A DNA stretch of 64,000 nucleotides from Streptomyces sp. NBC_00708 (GTDB lineage Bacteria > Actinomycetota > Actinomycetes > Streptomycetales > Streptomycetaceae): the NCBI GenBank assembly GCA_036226585.1, contig CP108997.1:5642001-5706000 (forward strand). The letters are read 5' to 3'. Positions 32,466 through 41,602 of this stretch are shown here, in pieces (the stretch's first letter is position 1; each line of letters opens with the position of its first letter). The position numbers were made by a program, and so were the translations under genes. Below the pieces are notes generated by a model, which was given only the letters and a program-made list of their open reading frames with translations, was not told the DNA's origin and did no database searches.

Positions 32466-34117
32466 ACGCCCTCGTCCCGCTGCCGGTGCTGCTGCCGCTC
32501 TGCGCGACCGGTCTCAGCCTCGCCTTCGGCACCCGGCTCAAGCGGTTCCAGCGCTTCATCAGCGTGGCCGTGCTCACCGCCGTACTCGGCCTCTCGGTCG
32601 CCCTGATGATCGCCGCCGACCGCGACGGCCCGCTCTCCGTGCACCTCGGCGACTTCGCACCCCCGCTCGGCATCACCCTGGTCGCCGACCGGCTCTCCGG
32701 GCTGATGCTGACGGTCTCCTCGGCCGTCACCCTGTGCGTGCTCGTCTACTCCCTGGGCCAGGGCATGGCCGACCGGGACGAGGAGACCCCGGTCGCGGTC
32801 TTCCACCCCGCCTACCTGATCCTCGTCGCCGGCGTCTCCTGCACCTTCCTCGCCGGTGACCTGGTCAACCTGTACGTCGGTTTCGAGATCATGCTCGTCG
32901 CGAGCTTCGTCCTGCTGACCCTCGGCGGCACCGGACCGCGCATCCGCGCGGGCTCCACGTACGTGATCATCTCGCTGTTCTCCTCGATGCTCTTCCTGAC
33001 CGCCATCGCCATGACGTACGCGGCGACCGGCACCGCCAACTTCGCCCAGCTCGCCGAACGCCTGGGCGCGCTCCCGCTGGGCGTCCAGACCCTGATCCAG
33101 GCGATGCTGCTGACGGTCTTCGCGATCAAGGCCGCCGTCTTCCCGCTCGCCGCCTGGCTGCCCGACTCCTATCCCACCGCCCCCGCCCCCGTCACCGCCG
33201 TCTTCGCCGGGCTGCTCACCAAGGTCGGCGTCTACTGCATGCTGCGCACCGAGACCCTGCTCTTCCCCGGCAACCGGCTCGGCGACCTGCTGATGGCGGC
33301 GGCGCTCGCCTCGATGATCGTCGGCATCCTGGGGGCCGTCGCGCAGACCGACCTCAAGCGGCTGCTCTCCTTCACCCTCATCAGCCACATCGGGTACATG
33401 GTCTTCGGCATCGGCCTCGCCACCCGGGACGCGTACGGCGGCGCGATCGTCTACGTCGTCCACCACATCACCGTCCAGACGACGCTGTTCCTGGTCGCCG
33501 GGCTCATCGAACGCCGGGGCGGCACCACCGAACTCACCCGGCTCGGCGGCATCGCCCGCGCCGCCCCCGCACTCGCCGTCCTCTTCTTCGTCCCCGCGAT
33601 GAACCTCGCCGGCATCCCGCCGCTCTCCGGCTTCATCGGCAAGCTCGGGCTCATGCGCGCCGGTGTCGCCGACGGCGGGGTGTGGGCCTGGATCCTCGTC
33701 GTCGGGGCGACCGTGACCAGCCTGCTCACGCTGTACGTGATGGCCAAGGTCTGGAACCTGGCCTTCTGGCGGGCAGCCCCACCCGGCCAGGCCGCCGCCG
33801 GCACGGTCCTGGAGTCCGACGACGACAGCGACGACGACGATGCCGACGAGGGGCCGGACCGGATGCCCGGCACCGGCGACGAGGGCATCCGCCTCCGCCA
33901 CCAGCCGGCCGGGCTCGCCGTGGCGGCCACCCTGCACGGCCACGCCGTCACCACCACCAGCGTGCTGCCCCGCCCGATGACCTGGGCGACGGCCGCCGCG
34001 GTCGCCCTGGGCCTCGCCTTCACCGTGTTCGCCGGCCCGCTGACCTCGTACACCGACCGCTCGGCCGCCGAACTCCTCGCCCGCAGGCCCTACATCGAGG
34101 AGGTGCTCGGCCGGTGA
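32462..34117 (+). CDS. mnhD: Antiporter subunit MnhD
   Basis: 551 aa from ATG 32462, NuoN/NuoM-like subunit with about 14 membrane segments. Family motifs: DLVNLYVGFEIMLVASFVLL, FPLAAWLPDSYPTAPAPVTAVFAGLLTKVGVYCMLR (conserved lysine in the proton path) and TDLKRLLSFTLISHIGYMVFGIGLA. Between the last two membrane segments is an unusual acidic insertion, DDDSDDDDADEGPD, with a further loop before the final helix. Stop overlaps mnhE by 4 bases. Confidence 0.93.
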   Translation: MNALVPLPVLLPLCATGLSLAFGTRLKRFQRFISVAVLTAVLGLSVALMIAADRDGPLSVHLGDFAPPLGITLVADRLSGLMLTVSSAVTLCVLVYSLGQGMADRDEETPVAVFHPAYLILVAGVSCTFLAGDLVNLYVGFEIMLVASFVLLTLGGTGPRIRAGSTYVIISLFSSMLFLTAIAMTYAATGTANFAQLAERLGALPLGVQTLIQAMLLTVFAIKAAVFPLAAWLPDSYPTAPAPVTAVFAGLLTKVGVYCMLRTETLLFPGNRLGDLLMAAALASMIVGILGAVAQTDLKRLLSFTLISHIGYMVFGIGLATRDAYGGAIVYVVHHITVQTTLFLVAGLIERRGGTTELTRLGGIARAAPALAVLFFVPAMNLAGIPPLSGFIGKLGLMRAGVADGGVWAWILVVGATVTSLLTLYVMAKVWNLAFWRAAPPGQAAAGTVLESDDDSDDDDADEGPDRMPGTGDEGIRLRHQPAGLAVAATLHGHAVTTTSVLPRPMTWATAAAVALGLAFTVFAGPLTSYTDRSAAELLARRPYIEEVLGR

Positions 34118-34758
34118 AGCGCCTCGTCACCTTCTCCTTCCGGAACAAGGACCTGCCGCCCTTCAGCGCCGCGTTCGGCAGCCGGAGCCGGCGGGTGCTG
34201 GACCTGCCGCTGATCGCCTGGCTCACCGTCATCTGGGTGCTGCTCTGGTCCAGCCTGAACTGGGCCAACCTGCTGACCGGCGCCGTGGTCGCGGTGGCCG
34301 TCTGCCTCGCCTTCCCGCTGCCCAAGGTCGACCTCGGGCTGCGGCTGCACCCCTGGGGCATCCTGCGGCTGGCCGGCTATCTGCTCTACGACATGTACAC
34401 CTCCGGCGTGAAGGTCACCCGGCAGATCCACGGCCGGCAGCCGCGCCGGGCCGCCGTCATCGCCGTACCGCTGCGCTGCCGCTCGGACCTCATGCTCACC
34501 GCGACCGCCGTCACCGTGTCGAACGTGCCCGACGGATCGGTCGTCGAGGTGCGCCGGGCCACGGCCACCGTCTTCCTGCACGTCCTGGACGCGGGCGACC
34601 CCGCCGAGCTGGAGGCCGCCCGGCGCTCCGTCTGGCGCCTGGAGGAGCTGACCGTACGGGCCTTCGGCACCCGCGACGAGATCGAGCGGGTCGCCGCCCC
34701 GCCCCCGGACACCCCGCACACCGGCGCACGGCCGGGAGACCAGGAGAAGAGGCCATGA
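34114..34758 (+). CDS. mnhE: Antiporter subunit MnhE
   Basis: 214 aa from GTG 34114. Two or three N-terminal membrane segments (LPLIAWLTVIWVLLWSSLNWANLLTGAVVAVAVCLAFPLP) and a cytoplasmic domain with VIAVPLRCRSDLMLTATAVTVSNVPDGSVVEV, the signature of MnhE/MrpE. It is a structural subunit needed for full complex activity. Slightly longer than usual (about 160-170 aa) because of N- and C-terminal extensions. Overlaps both neighbours by 4 bases. Confidence 0.92.
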   Translation: MKRLVTFSFRNKDLPPFSAAFGSRSRRVLDLPLIAWLTVIWVLLWSSLNWANLLTGAVVAVAVCLAFPLPKVDLGLRLHPWGILRLAGYLLYDMYTSGVKVTRQIHGRQPRRAAVIAVPLRCRSDLMLTATAVTVSNVPDGSVVEVRRATATVFLHVLDAGDPAELEAARRSVWRLEELTVRAFGTRDEIERVAAPPPDTPHTGARPGDQEKRP

Positions 34759-35075
34759 GCGCGCCCCAGACCGTGGACCGGGTGCTGCTCGTGGCAGCCG
34801 TCGTCCTGATCCTCGTCGCCGGCGCGCTGCTGCTCGCGCGCATCTGGCGCGGGCCCTCGATGCTGGACCGCGCCATCGCGCTGGACGTCTGCGCCGCGCT
34901 CATCATCGCCGGGCTCGGCGCCAAGTCCGCCTTCGCACGGGACCCGTTCTACTTCCCGATCATGCTGGTGCTGGCCTTCCTCGGCTTCACCGGCTCGGTC
35001 GGCATCGCGCGCTTCATCGCCGTACGCGACCGGCCGCCCGGCCGGCGGCACGACCACGGGGGCGGGGCCTCATGA
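34755..35075 (+). CDS. mnhF: Antiporter subunit MnhF
   Basis: 106 aa, three membrane helices (VLLVAAVVLILVAGALLLARI, ALDVCAALIIAGLGAKSA, YFPIMLVLAFLGFTGSVGIARF) with the MnhF signature GPSMLDRAIALD. C-terminal His/Arg-rich tail. Starts inside the mnhE stop and overlaps mnhG. Confidence 0.92.
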   Translation: MSAPQTVDRVLLVAAVVLILVAGALLLARIWRGPSMLDRAIALDVCAALIIAGLGAKSAFARDPFYFPIMLVLAFLGFTGSVGIARFIAVRDRPPGRRHDHGGGAS

Positions 35076-35425
35076 CCGTCTGGCTCCAGATCCTCGACAC
35101 GGCGGGCGCGGCGCTGGTGCTGCTCGGCGCCGCGATCTGCCTGCTGGGTGTGGTCGGCATGCTGCGCCTGCCGGACGTGCTCTCCCGCAGCCACGCCGCG
35201 ACCAAACCGCAGGCGCTCGGCATGCTGATCGTGCTGGCCGGGGTGGCGCTGCGGCTGCGCAGTGGCATGGACCTCGCCACGCTGGGCCTGATCGGCTTCT
35301 TCCAGCTGATGACGGGCCCGGTCGCCGCCCATCTGGTCGCCCGCTCCGCCTATCGCACCGGCCAGGTCGACCACGCGGAACTGCTCTTCGACGACCTGGA
35401 CGAACAGCTCACCGAGGAGACCTGA
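35072..35425 (+). CDS. mnhG: Antiporter subunit MnhG
   Basis: 117 aa, three membrane helices; MnhG signature LLGVVGMLRLPDVLSRSHAATKPQALG, followed by LATLGLIGFFQLMTGPVAAHLVARSAYRTG. Last gene of the operon; its stop is 5 bases from the stop of the convergent marR gene, with no hairpin in between. Confidence 0.92.
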   Translation: MTVWLQILDTAGAALVLLGAAICLLGVVGMLRLPDVLSRSHAATKPQALGMLIVLAGVALRLRSGMDLATLGLIGFFQLMTGPVAAHLVARSAYRTGQVDHAELLFDDLDEQLTEET

Positions 35426-35430
35426 CCGGG

Positions 35431-35988
35431 CTACGGCGAGGGCGCCGGGCGGATGGTGCTGAGCCCGAGCCCGAGATCGCGCCCGGTGCCGCGCAGCCGC
35501 CGGGCCGTGCCGTCCTCCAGCACCCGGGCGAGCAGGGCCAGCGCGTCGGCGACACGGGCCCGGTCCTCGCCGAGCCCGGCCAGCAGTTCGGTCTCGATGC
35601 CCACCTGCCGCGGGAAAAGCGCGTCGATCGCCGCCCTGCCGGACTCCGTGATGGTCACCAGCGCGGCCCGGCGGTCGGCCGGGTTGGGGGTGCGTTCGAT
35701 ATGGCCGCGCTTCTCCAGCTTGGCCAGTGTCTTGCTCACCCCGGCCCGCGAGAGTCCCATGTTGTCCGCCAGTCGGCGGGCGATGGCCGGTTCGGTGGCG
35801 TAGCGCAGCGGGATGAGCAGGTCCGCCTCGGGCGCGGTGAGGGGAGCGCCCTCGTAGAGCGGCTCCAGGGCGCGGTCGAACAGCGCGGAGACCTGCTTGA
35901 CCAGGGCCACGACCTCCATCGCGGAGACGTCGAGCCCGGGGTTGTGGCTGACCCACGCATCGCGTACGCCGTCGGTTTGGGGCTGCAC
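35431..35988 (-). CDS. MarR-family transcriptional regulator (second)
   Basis: 185 aa from GTG 35988, which has GAAGGAG five bases upstream; the longer frame to 36027 lacks a ribosome site. Winged helix with EPAIARRLADNMGLSRAGVSKTLAKLEKRGHIER and wing NPADRRAALVTITESG. Long MarR type with an added C-terminal helix. Divergent from the Bcr/CflA-type MFS gene; the dyad at 36033-36057 is the likely operator. Ligand unknown. Confidence 0.88.
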   Translation of the reverse strand: MQPQTDGVRDAWVSHNPGLDVSAMEVVALVKQVSALFDRALEPLYEGAPLTAPEADLLIPLRYATEPAIARRLADNMGLSRAGVSKTLAKLEKRGHIERTPNPADRRAALVTITESGRAAIDALFPRQVGIETELLAGLGEDRARVADALALLARVLEDGTARRLRGTGRDLGLGLSTIRPAPSP

Positions 35989-36030
35989 CAGTACTCCTTC
36001 GTCGAGCGCTGAGCTTACCGAACCCACACT

Positions 36031-36066
36031 TTGTTAACCAGTGAACCATAGGTTATCTTTTTTCCC
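36031..36066 (+). promoter_or_regulatory. Promoter of leaderless MFS gene with overlapping dyad
   Basis: -35 TTGTTA (36031-36036), 17-bp spacer, -10 TATCTT (36054-36059); the ATG at 36067 lies 8 bases after the -10, so transcription should start at or next to it. The dyad GTTAACC (36033-36039) / GGTTATC (36051-36057) spans both elements, a good place for MarR repression. Confidence 0.6.
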
Positions 36067-37347
36067 ATGCTCTCCCGTTCCCCCGCCTCCGCCGAGGCGA
36101 TACCCCAGGCCGCGCCGCCCGTGCGCCCCGGCCATGTCTCCGCGCTGATCGCTGTACTGGGTGCCCTCACCGCCGTCGCGCCGCTCGCCACCGACATGTA
36201 CGTGCCCGGCTTCCCCGCGATGGGCGACGCGCTGCACGCGAGCGGCTCCGCCGTGCAGCTCACGCTCACCGCGTTCCTGATCGGCATGGTGGTGGGCCAG
36301 CTGCTGATCGGCCCGGTCAGCGACGGCCGGGGCCGCCGCGGGCTCCTGATCTCCGGAGCGGCAGGCTTCGTCCTCTTCTCCCTGCTGTGCGCCGTCGCCC
36401 CGAACGTCGAACTGCTCACCGCGGCCCGCTTTCTCCAGGGTTTCGCGGGCGCCGCCGGCATGGTCCTCGCCCGCGCGGTGATCACCGACTGTTTCCACGG
36501 CGCCGACGTCCCCCGCTACTTCGCGCTGCTCTCGCAGATCCTCGGCATCGCACCGATCGCCGCACCCGTCGTCGGTGGCGCCGTCCTCTCCGCGTCGACC
36601 TGGCGCGCGGTCTTCGTCGTGCTCGCCGTGCTCGGCGCCCTGCTGCTGGCCGCCGTGGTCCGGAAGGTCCCCGAGACGCTGCCGCCCGCGCGCCGGCACG
36701 GCGGCGGCCTCACGGGAACCTTCCGCACGATGGGCACGCTCCTCACCCACCGCCCCTTCATGGGGTATGTGCTCGTGCTCGGCTTCACCTCGGCGGCGCT
36801 GTTCGCCTACATCAGCGGCTCCAGCTTCGTCTTCCAGAACGTGCACGGCGTCTCGCCCACCGTCTACTCGCTGATCTTCGCCTCGAACGCGGTCGGCATG
36901 CTGATCGGCGGGGTCGTCTTCGCGCGGCTCTCCGCCCGGGTCCGCCTGAACACGCTCCTGATCGCCGGGCTCGCCATCTCCGGCGCGGGCGCCGCCGCCC
37001 TGCTCGCGATCCCGGCCCTGGCCGGGCAGAGCCTCGCCGTCAGCTGGATCTGCCTCTTCGTCGCCATGTCCGGCATCGCGCTGATCTTCCCCGCGACCAT
37101 GAGTATCGGCCAGCACCTCGGCCGCTCCGCGCCCGGCGCGGCCTCGGCGCTGATCGGCGGCCTCCAGTTCCTGTTCGGCGCCGCCGCCTCCCCGCTCGTC
37201 GGCCTCTTCGGCGAGGACACCGCGACCCCGATGGCCGTCATCATCCTCACCGCTCTCGCCCTGGCCGGCCTCGCGCTCGTCCTGCTCGCCCGGCCGTGGC
37301 ACGCCCACGGCGAGGTCACCGCCCCACCGCACGGCGACAGCTTCTGA
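36067..37347 (+). CDS. MFS drug-resistance transporter, Bcr/CflA type
   Basis: 426 aa, 12 membrane segments. TM1 has the Bcr/CflA signature LATDMYVPGFPAMGDAL, then QLLIGPVSDGRGRRGLLISG (motif A). Such proteins export bicyclomycin, chloramphenicol or related drugs with proton antiport. The start ATG 36067 has no ribosome site and is preceded by a near-perfect promoter at leaderless spacing. Controlled by the divergent MarR gene. A hairpin at 37382-37405 follows. Confidence 0.9.
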   Translation: MLSRSPASAEAIPQAAPPVRPGHVSALIAVLGALTAVAPLATDMYVPGFPAMGDALHASGSAVQLTLTAFLIGMVVGQLLIGPVSDGRGRRGLLISGAAGFVLFSLLCAVAPNVELLTAARFLQGFAGAAGMVLARAVITDCFHGADVPRYFALLSQILGIAPIAAPVVGGAVLSASTWRAVFVVLAVLGALLLAAVVRKVPETLPPARRHGGGLTGTFRTMGTLLTHRPFMGYVLVLGFTSAALFAYISGSSFVFQNVHGVSPTVYSLIFASNAVGMLIGGVVFARLSARVRLNTLLIAGLAISGAGAAALLAIPALAGQSLAVSWICLFVAMSGIALIFPATMSIGQHLGRSAPGAASALIGGLQFLFGAAASPLVGLFGEDTATPMAVIILTALALAGLALVLLARPWHAHGEVTAPPHGDSF

Positions 37348-37381
37348 CCTGCCGTGGGTACGCACTGGCCGCCGGTCTTCT

Positions 37382-37405
37382 CACACCGGCGGCCCGTCCG
37401 GTGTG
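37382..37405. terminator. Hairpin terminator after the MFS gene
   Basis: Perfect CACACCGG / CCGGTGTG with an 8-base loop, 35 bases after the MFS stop, without T tract. Confidence 0.55.
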
Positions 37406-37412
37406 CGGCGAG

Positions 37413-37453
37413 CGTTACCGCCCATGATCCGCCGGGGCCACACCGGCGTAACG
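37413..37453. promoter_or_regulatory. Spaced GTTAC/GTAAC dyad upstream of nitrate reductase
   Basis: CGTTAC (37413-37418) and GTAACG (37448-37453) face each other 50-90 bases before the gene. GTNAC half sites are part of GlnR boxes, and GlnR controls nitrate genes in Streptomyces; here the second half site (GAAAC) is poor, so the assignment is weak. Confidence 0.3.
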
Positions 37454-37502
37454 GCCGCTTCCTACCGTCGGAGCACGATCCGATTCACGGAAGGTCTCCC
37501 CG

Positions 37503-40500
37503 GTGCCCCCACAGAGCTCGTCGGCCGACGCCACTCAGGTCCGTACGGTCTGCTCGTACTGCGGGGTGGGCTGCGGAGTGGTCCTCGACATCGCGGCCGG
37601 GCCCGACGGGCGCCGTACGGTCCGCAAGGCGTCCGGGGACAAGGCCCACCCCGCCAACGCCGGCCGGCTCTGCACCAAGGGCGCGACGACCGCCGACATG
37701 CTCGCCGCGCCCGGCCGGCTGACCACCGCCCTGATACGGCCCGAGCGGGGCGCGGAGCCGGTGCCGGTGGCCGTGGACGAGGCGGTCGCGTCCACCGCGC
37801 GGCGGTTGCGGGCGATCGTCGACGAGCACGGGCCGGACGCCGTCGCGTTCTACGTCTCCGGGCAGATGAGCCTGGAGGCGCAGTACCTCGCCAACAAGCT
37901 GGCCAAGGGGTTCGTCCGGACCCGCCGCATCGAGTCCAACTCGCGGCTGTGCATGGCGAGCGCGGGCAGCGGCTACAAGCTGTCGCTCGGCGCCGACGGC
38001 CCGCCCGGCTCCTACGACGACCTCGACCGCGCGGACGTCTTCCTGGTCATCGGCGCCAACATGGCCGACTGCCACCCCATCCTCTTCCTGCGCCTCCTCG
38101 ACCGGGTCAAGGCGGGCGCCAAGCTGATCGTCGTCGACCCCCGGCGCACCGCCACCGCCGACAAGGCCGACCTCTTCCTGCGCATCAGGCCGGGCACCGA
38201 CCTGGCCCTCCTCAACGGCCTCCTGCACCTGCTCCACGCGAACGGGCACACCGACTCCGCGTTCGTCGCGGAGCACACCGAGGGCTGGGAGGAGATGCCG
38301 GAGTTCCTCGCGGACTACGCGCCCGAGGCCGTCGCCGCGATCACCGGCATCCGGGAGGAGGACATCCGCCGCGCCGCCCGGTGGATCGGCGAGGCGGGTG
38401 AGTGGACGAGCTGCTGGACGATGGGGCTCAACCAGTCGACGCACGGCACCTGGAACACCAACGCGCTGATCAACCTGCACCTGGCGACCGGCGCGATCTG
38501 CCGCCCCGGCAGCGGCCCCCTCTCGCTCACCGGCCAGCCCAACGCCATGGGCGGCCGCGAGATGGGCTACATGGGACCGGGACTGCCCGGCCAGCGCTCA
38601 CTCCTGGACGACGAGGACCGGGCCTTCACCGAGGAGCTGTGGGGCCTGGAGCCCGGCACCCTGCGCAAGGACGAGTGCGGCCGGGGCACCGTCGAGATGT
38701 TCGAGCGGATGGCGGCCGGCGACATCAAGGCGTGCTGGATCATCTGCACCAACCCGGTCGCCTCCGTCGCCAACCGCCGCACGGTCATCGAGGCGCTGGA
38801 GGCCGCCGAACTGGTCATCACCCAGGACGTGTTCGCCGACACCGAGACCAACGCCTACGCCGACGTCGTGCTGCCCGGCGCCCTGTGGAGCGAGGCGGAG
38901 GGCGTCCTCGTCAACAGCGAACGCAACCTGACCCTCGCCCGCCCGGCCGTCGAGCCGCCCGGGGAAGCCCTCGCGGACTGGCGGCTCATCGCCCGTATCG
39001 CCTGCGCCATGGGGTACGAGGACGCCTTCACGTACGACAGCGCCGAGGAGGTCTTCGAGGAGATCAAGCGCGCGGCGAACCCCCGGACCGGCTACGACCT
39101 GCGGGGCGTGACGTACGAACGGCTGCGAGAAGCCCCCGTCCAGTGGCCCGCGCCCACCGCCGACGGGCCCGGCCGCAACCCCATCCGCTACCTCGCCCCG
39201 GACGGCGCCGGCCCGGTCTTCCCGAGGCCGGGCGGACGCGCCCGCTTCTTCGCCCGCCCCCACCTACCGGCCGCCGAGATGCCGGACGACGACTACCCCT
39301 TCCTGCTCAACACCGGTCGGGTGCAGCACCAGTGGCACACCCTCACCAAGACCGGCAAGGTCGCCAAGCTCAACCGGCTCAACCCCGGCCCGTTCGTCGA
39401 GGTGCACCCCGGAGACGCGGCGCGGCTCGGGATCGCCGAGGGCGACTCGGTGGAGGTCGAGTCGCGGCGCGGCCGGGCGGTGCTGCCCGCCGTGGTCACC
39501 GACCGGGTGGCCCCGGGCTGCTGCTTCGCCCCCTTCCACTGGAACGACCTCTTCGGCGAATACCTCAGCGTCAACGCGGTGACCAGCGACGCCGTGGACC
39601 CGGTCTCCTTCCAGCCGGAGTTCAAGGTGTGCGCGGTGACCCTGACGAAGGTGGCGGCCGCACCTCTCCCCCTGCCGGCCCCGGTGGAAGCCGAGGCCCA
39701 GACGCTTCCCGAGACCGCGGCCCAGGCGTCTCCCGAAACCGCCGCCGTCTTCGGCCTGGAGAGCACCCCGCCCCCGGTCCTCGCCGAGCACGAGCGCCAG
39801 TACCTGGTGGGCTTCCTCGCCGGACTGCCCCTCGGCGCACCCGGCGTCCCCGTCCTCCCGCCCGGCGCCCCCTTCAGCGACGAGCACGCCCGCTGGGTCA
39901 ACGGCGTCCTGGCCGGCATGTACTCGCGCACCGGGGAGCCCGCCCCGGACCCGGCGCCCGTCGCCGCCGGGGCCCCCGGCCGCGAGGTGGTCGTGCTGTG
40001 GGCCTCGCAGACGGGCAACGCCGAGGAGTTCGCCCTCGCCACCGCCGACCGGCTCACCGCCACGGGCCACCGCACCCGGCTCCTCGGCATGGACGAGGCG
40101 GACCCGCGCGCTCTGCCGCCGGCCGCCGACCTGCTCCTGATCACCAGCACGTTCGGGGACGGCGACGCCCCCGACAACGGCTCCGGGTTCTGGGAGGCCC
40201 TGACGGCCGCCGACCTCCCGCCCCTGGACGGGAGGCGGTATGCCGTCCTGGCCTTCGGCGACTCCTCGTACGACGACTTCTGCGGGCACGGACGCCGGCT
40301 CGACAGCCGCCTGGACGAGCTGGGGGCGGTCCGCCTCGCCCCGCGTACCGACTGCGAACCCGACTACGAACCGTCCGCCCTGAGCTGGCTCGACCAGGTA
40401 CTCGCCGGCCTCACCGCGCCACCCTCCGAACCGGCCGCCGCCCCCGCACCCGCCCCGGCTCCGGTCCGCACCCCCAGGCCCGCGCCCGTCACCGCCCGGC

Positions 40501-41594
40501 TGAGCGGCAACCGGCTGCTCGGCCTGCCGGGCTCCGGCAAGGAGGTCCGCCGGTTCACCTTCGACACCAGCGGCACCGGGACCGCCCTGGAGTACGCGGC
40601 CGGTGACGCCCTCGGCGTCCACGCCGCCAACCACCCGGACCTGGTGGCCGAATGGCTCTCCGTCACGGGCCTCGAGGCGGAGGCGGAGACCGAAGTCTCC
40701 GGCCTCGGCGGCGTCCGCCTCGGCGACGCGCTCCGCACGCACCTGGACATCACCCGCCTCACCCCCGCCCTGCTCGGCTTCGTCACCGACCGCACCGGCG
40801 ACCGGGAGCTGAAGAAGATGCTGCGGCCCGACAACAAGGGCGAGCTGGCCCGCTGGTCGTGGGGGCGGCAGGCCGTCGACGTCCTCGCCGCGTACCCGGT
40901 CCGGGCGACCGCCGAGGAGTGGGCGGGCATCCTCAAACCGCTCCAGCCGCGCCTGTACTCGATCTCCTCCAGCCCGCTCACCGACCCGCACCGCCTCTCG
41001 CTGACGGTCTCCGTCGTCCGGTACGAGAACACCCACGGCCGCCCGCGCGCCGGGGTCTGCTCGCCCTTCCTCGCGGACGCCGCCCCCGACACCCGCGTCC
41101 CGGTCTTCGTGCGCCGCGCCCCGCACTTCCGGCCGCCGGCCCGCCCCGACGCACCGATGGTCATGGTGGGCCCGGGGACCGGGGTGGCCCCCTTCATCGG
41201 CTTCCTGGAGGAGCGCCGCGCCCGCCGCGACCCCGGCCCCAACTGGCTGTTCTTCGGGGAACAGCACCGGGCCACCGACTTCTTCTACGAGGAGGAGCTG
41301 ACATCCTTCCTCGCCGACGGCACCCTCACCCGCCTGGACACCGCCTTCTCGCGCGACCAGCGGGCCAAGATCTACGTACAGGACCGGATGCGCGAGCACG
41401 GCGCCAAGCTGTGGACCTGGCTGCGCGACGGCGCCCACTTCTATGTGTGCGGGGACGCCGCCCGGATGGCCAAGGACGTCGACCGGGCGCTGCGCGACAT
41501 CGCCGTCGCACACGGCGGGCTGGACCCCGAGGCCGCCGCCCTGTACGTGAAGCAGCTCGCCGCCGACAAGCGGTACGTGCGCGACGTCTACTGA
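37503..41594 (+). CDS. Assimilatory nitrate reductase fused to CysJ-like flavoreductase
   Basis: 1363 aa. The N-terminal 700 residues are a molybdopterin oxidoreductase of the NasA/NapA type: [4Fe-4S] ligands C17, C20, C24 and C57, the molybdenum-ligand Cys150 in [10 protein letters not shown], and the C-terminal dinucleotide-binding domain near [20 protein letters not shown]. After a Pro/Glu linker (about 720-760) comes a flavodoxin domain ([17 protein letters not shown], about 829-975), then FAD binding ([10 protein letters not shown], near 1149) and an NADPH domain ([19 protein letters not shown] near 1222, and [14 protein letters not shown]). So one polypeptide takes electrons from NADPH to nitrate. 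GTG start follows GGAAGG. The molybdate transporter lies directly downstream, convergent. Confidence 0.92.
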   Translation: MPPQSSSADATQVRTVCSYCGVGCGVVLDIAAGPDGRRTVRKASGDKAHPANAGRLCTKGATTADMLAAPGRLTTALIRPERGAEPVPVAVDEAVASTARRLRAIVDEHGPDAVAFYVSGQMSLEAQYLANKLAKGFVRTRRIESNSRLCMASAGSGYKLSLGADGPPGSYDDLDRADVFLVIGANMADCHPILFLRLLDRVKAGAKLIVVDPRRTATADKADLFLRIRPGTDLALLNGLLHLLHANGHTDSAFVAEHTEGWEEMPEFLADYAPEAVAAITGIREEDIRRAARWIGEAGEWTSCWTMGLNQSTHGTWNTNALINLHLATGAICRPGSGPLSLTGQPNAMGGREMGYMGPGLPGQRSLLDDEDRAFTEELWGLEPGTLRKDECGRGTVEMFERMAAGDIKACWIICTNPVASVANRRTVIEALEAAELVITQDVFADTETNAYADVVLPGALWSEAEGVLVNSERNLTLARPAVEPPGEALADWRLIARIACAMGYEDAFTYDSAEEVFEEIKRAANPRTGYDLRGVTYERLREAPVQWPAPTADGPGRNPIRYLAPDGAGPVFPRPGGRARFFARPHLPAAEMPDDDYPFLLNTGRVQHQWHTLTKTGKVAKLNRLNPGPFVEVHPGDAARLGIAEGDSVEVESRRGRAVLPAVVTDRVAPGCCFAPFHWNDLFGEYLSVNAVTSDAVDPVSFQPEFKVCAVTLTKVAAAPLPLPAPVEAEAQTLPETAAQASPETAAVFGLESTPPPVLAEHERQYLVGFLAGLPLGAPGVPVLPPGAPFSDEHARWVNGVLAGMYSRTGEPAPDPAPVAAGAPGREVVVLWASQTGNAEEFALATADRLTATGHRTRLLGMDEADPRALPPAADLLLITSTFGDGDAPDNGSGFWEALTAADLPPLDGRRYAVLAFGDSSYDDFCGHGRRLDSRLDELGAVRLAPRTDCEPDYEPSALSWLDQVLAGLTAPPSEPAAAPAPAPAPVRTPRPAPVTARLSGNRLLGLPGSGKEVRRFTFDTSGTGTALEYAAGDALGVHAANHPDLVAEWLSVTGLEAEAETEVSGLGGVRLGDALRTHLDITRLTPALLGFVTDRTGDRELKKMLRPDNKGELARWSWGRQAVDVLAAYPVRATAEEWAGILKPLQPRLYSISSSPLTDPHRLSLTVSVVRYENTHGRPRAGVCSPFLADAAPDTRVPVFVRRAPHFRPPARPDAPMVMVGPGTGVAPFIGFLEERRARRDPGPNWLFFGEQHRATDFFYEEELTSFLADGTLTRLDTAFSRDQRAKIYVQDRMREHGAKLWTWLRDGAHFYVCGDAARMAKDVDRALRDIAVAHGGLDPEAAALYVKQLAADKRYVRDVY

Positions 41595-41602
41595 CCAGCC
41601 GT

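Noticed and set aside
37413..37453. Firm GlnR box before nitrate reductase
   Set aside because: Only GTTAC/GTAAC half sites are seen, at wrong spacing and without clear GAAAC partners; kept only as a weak dyad.
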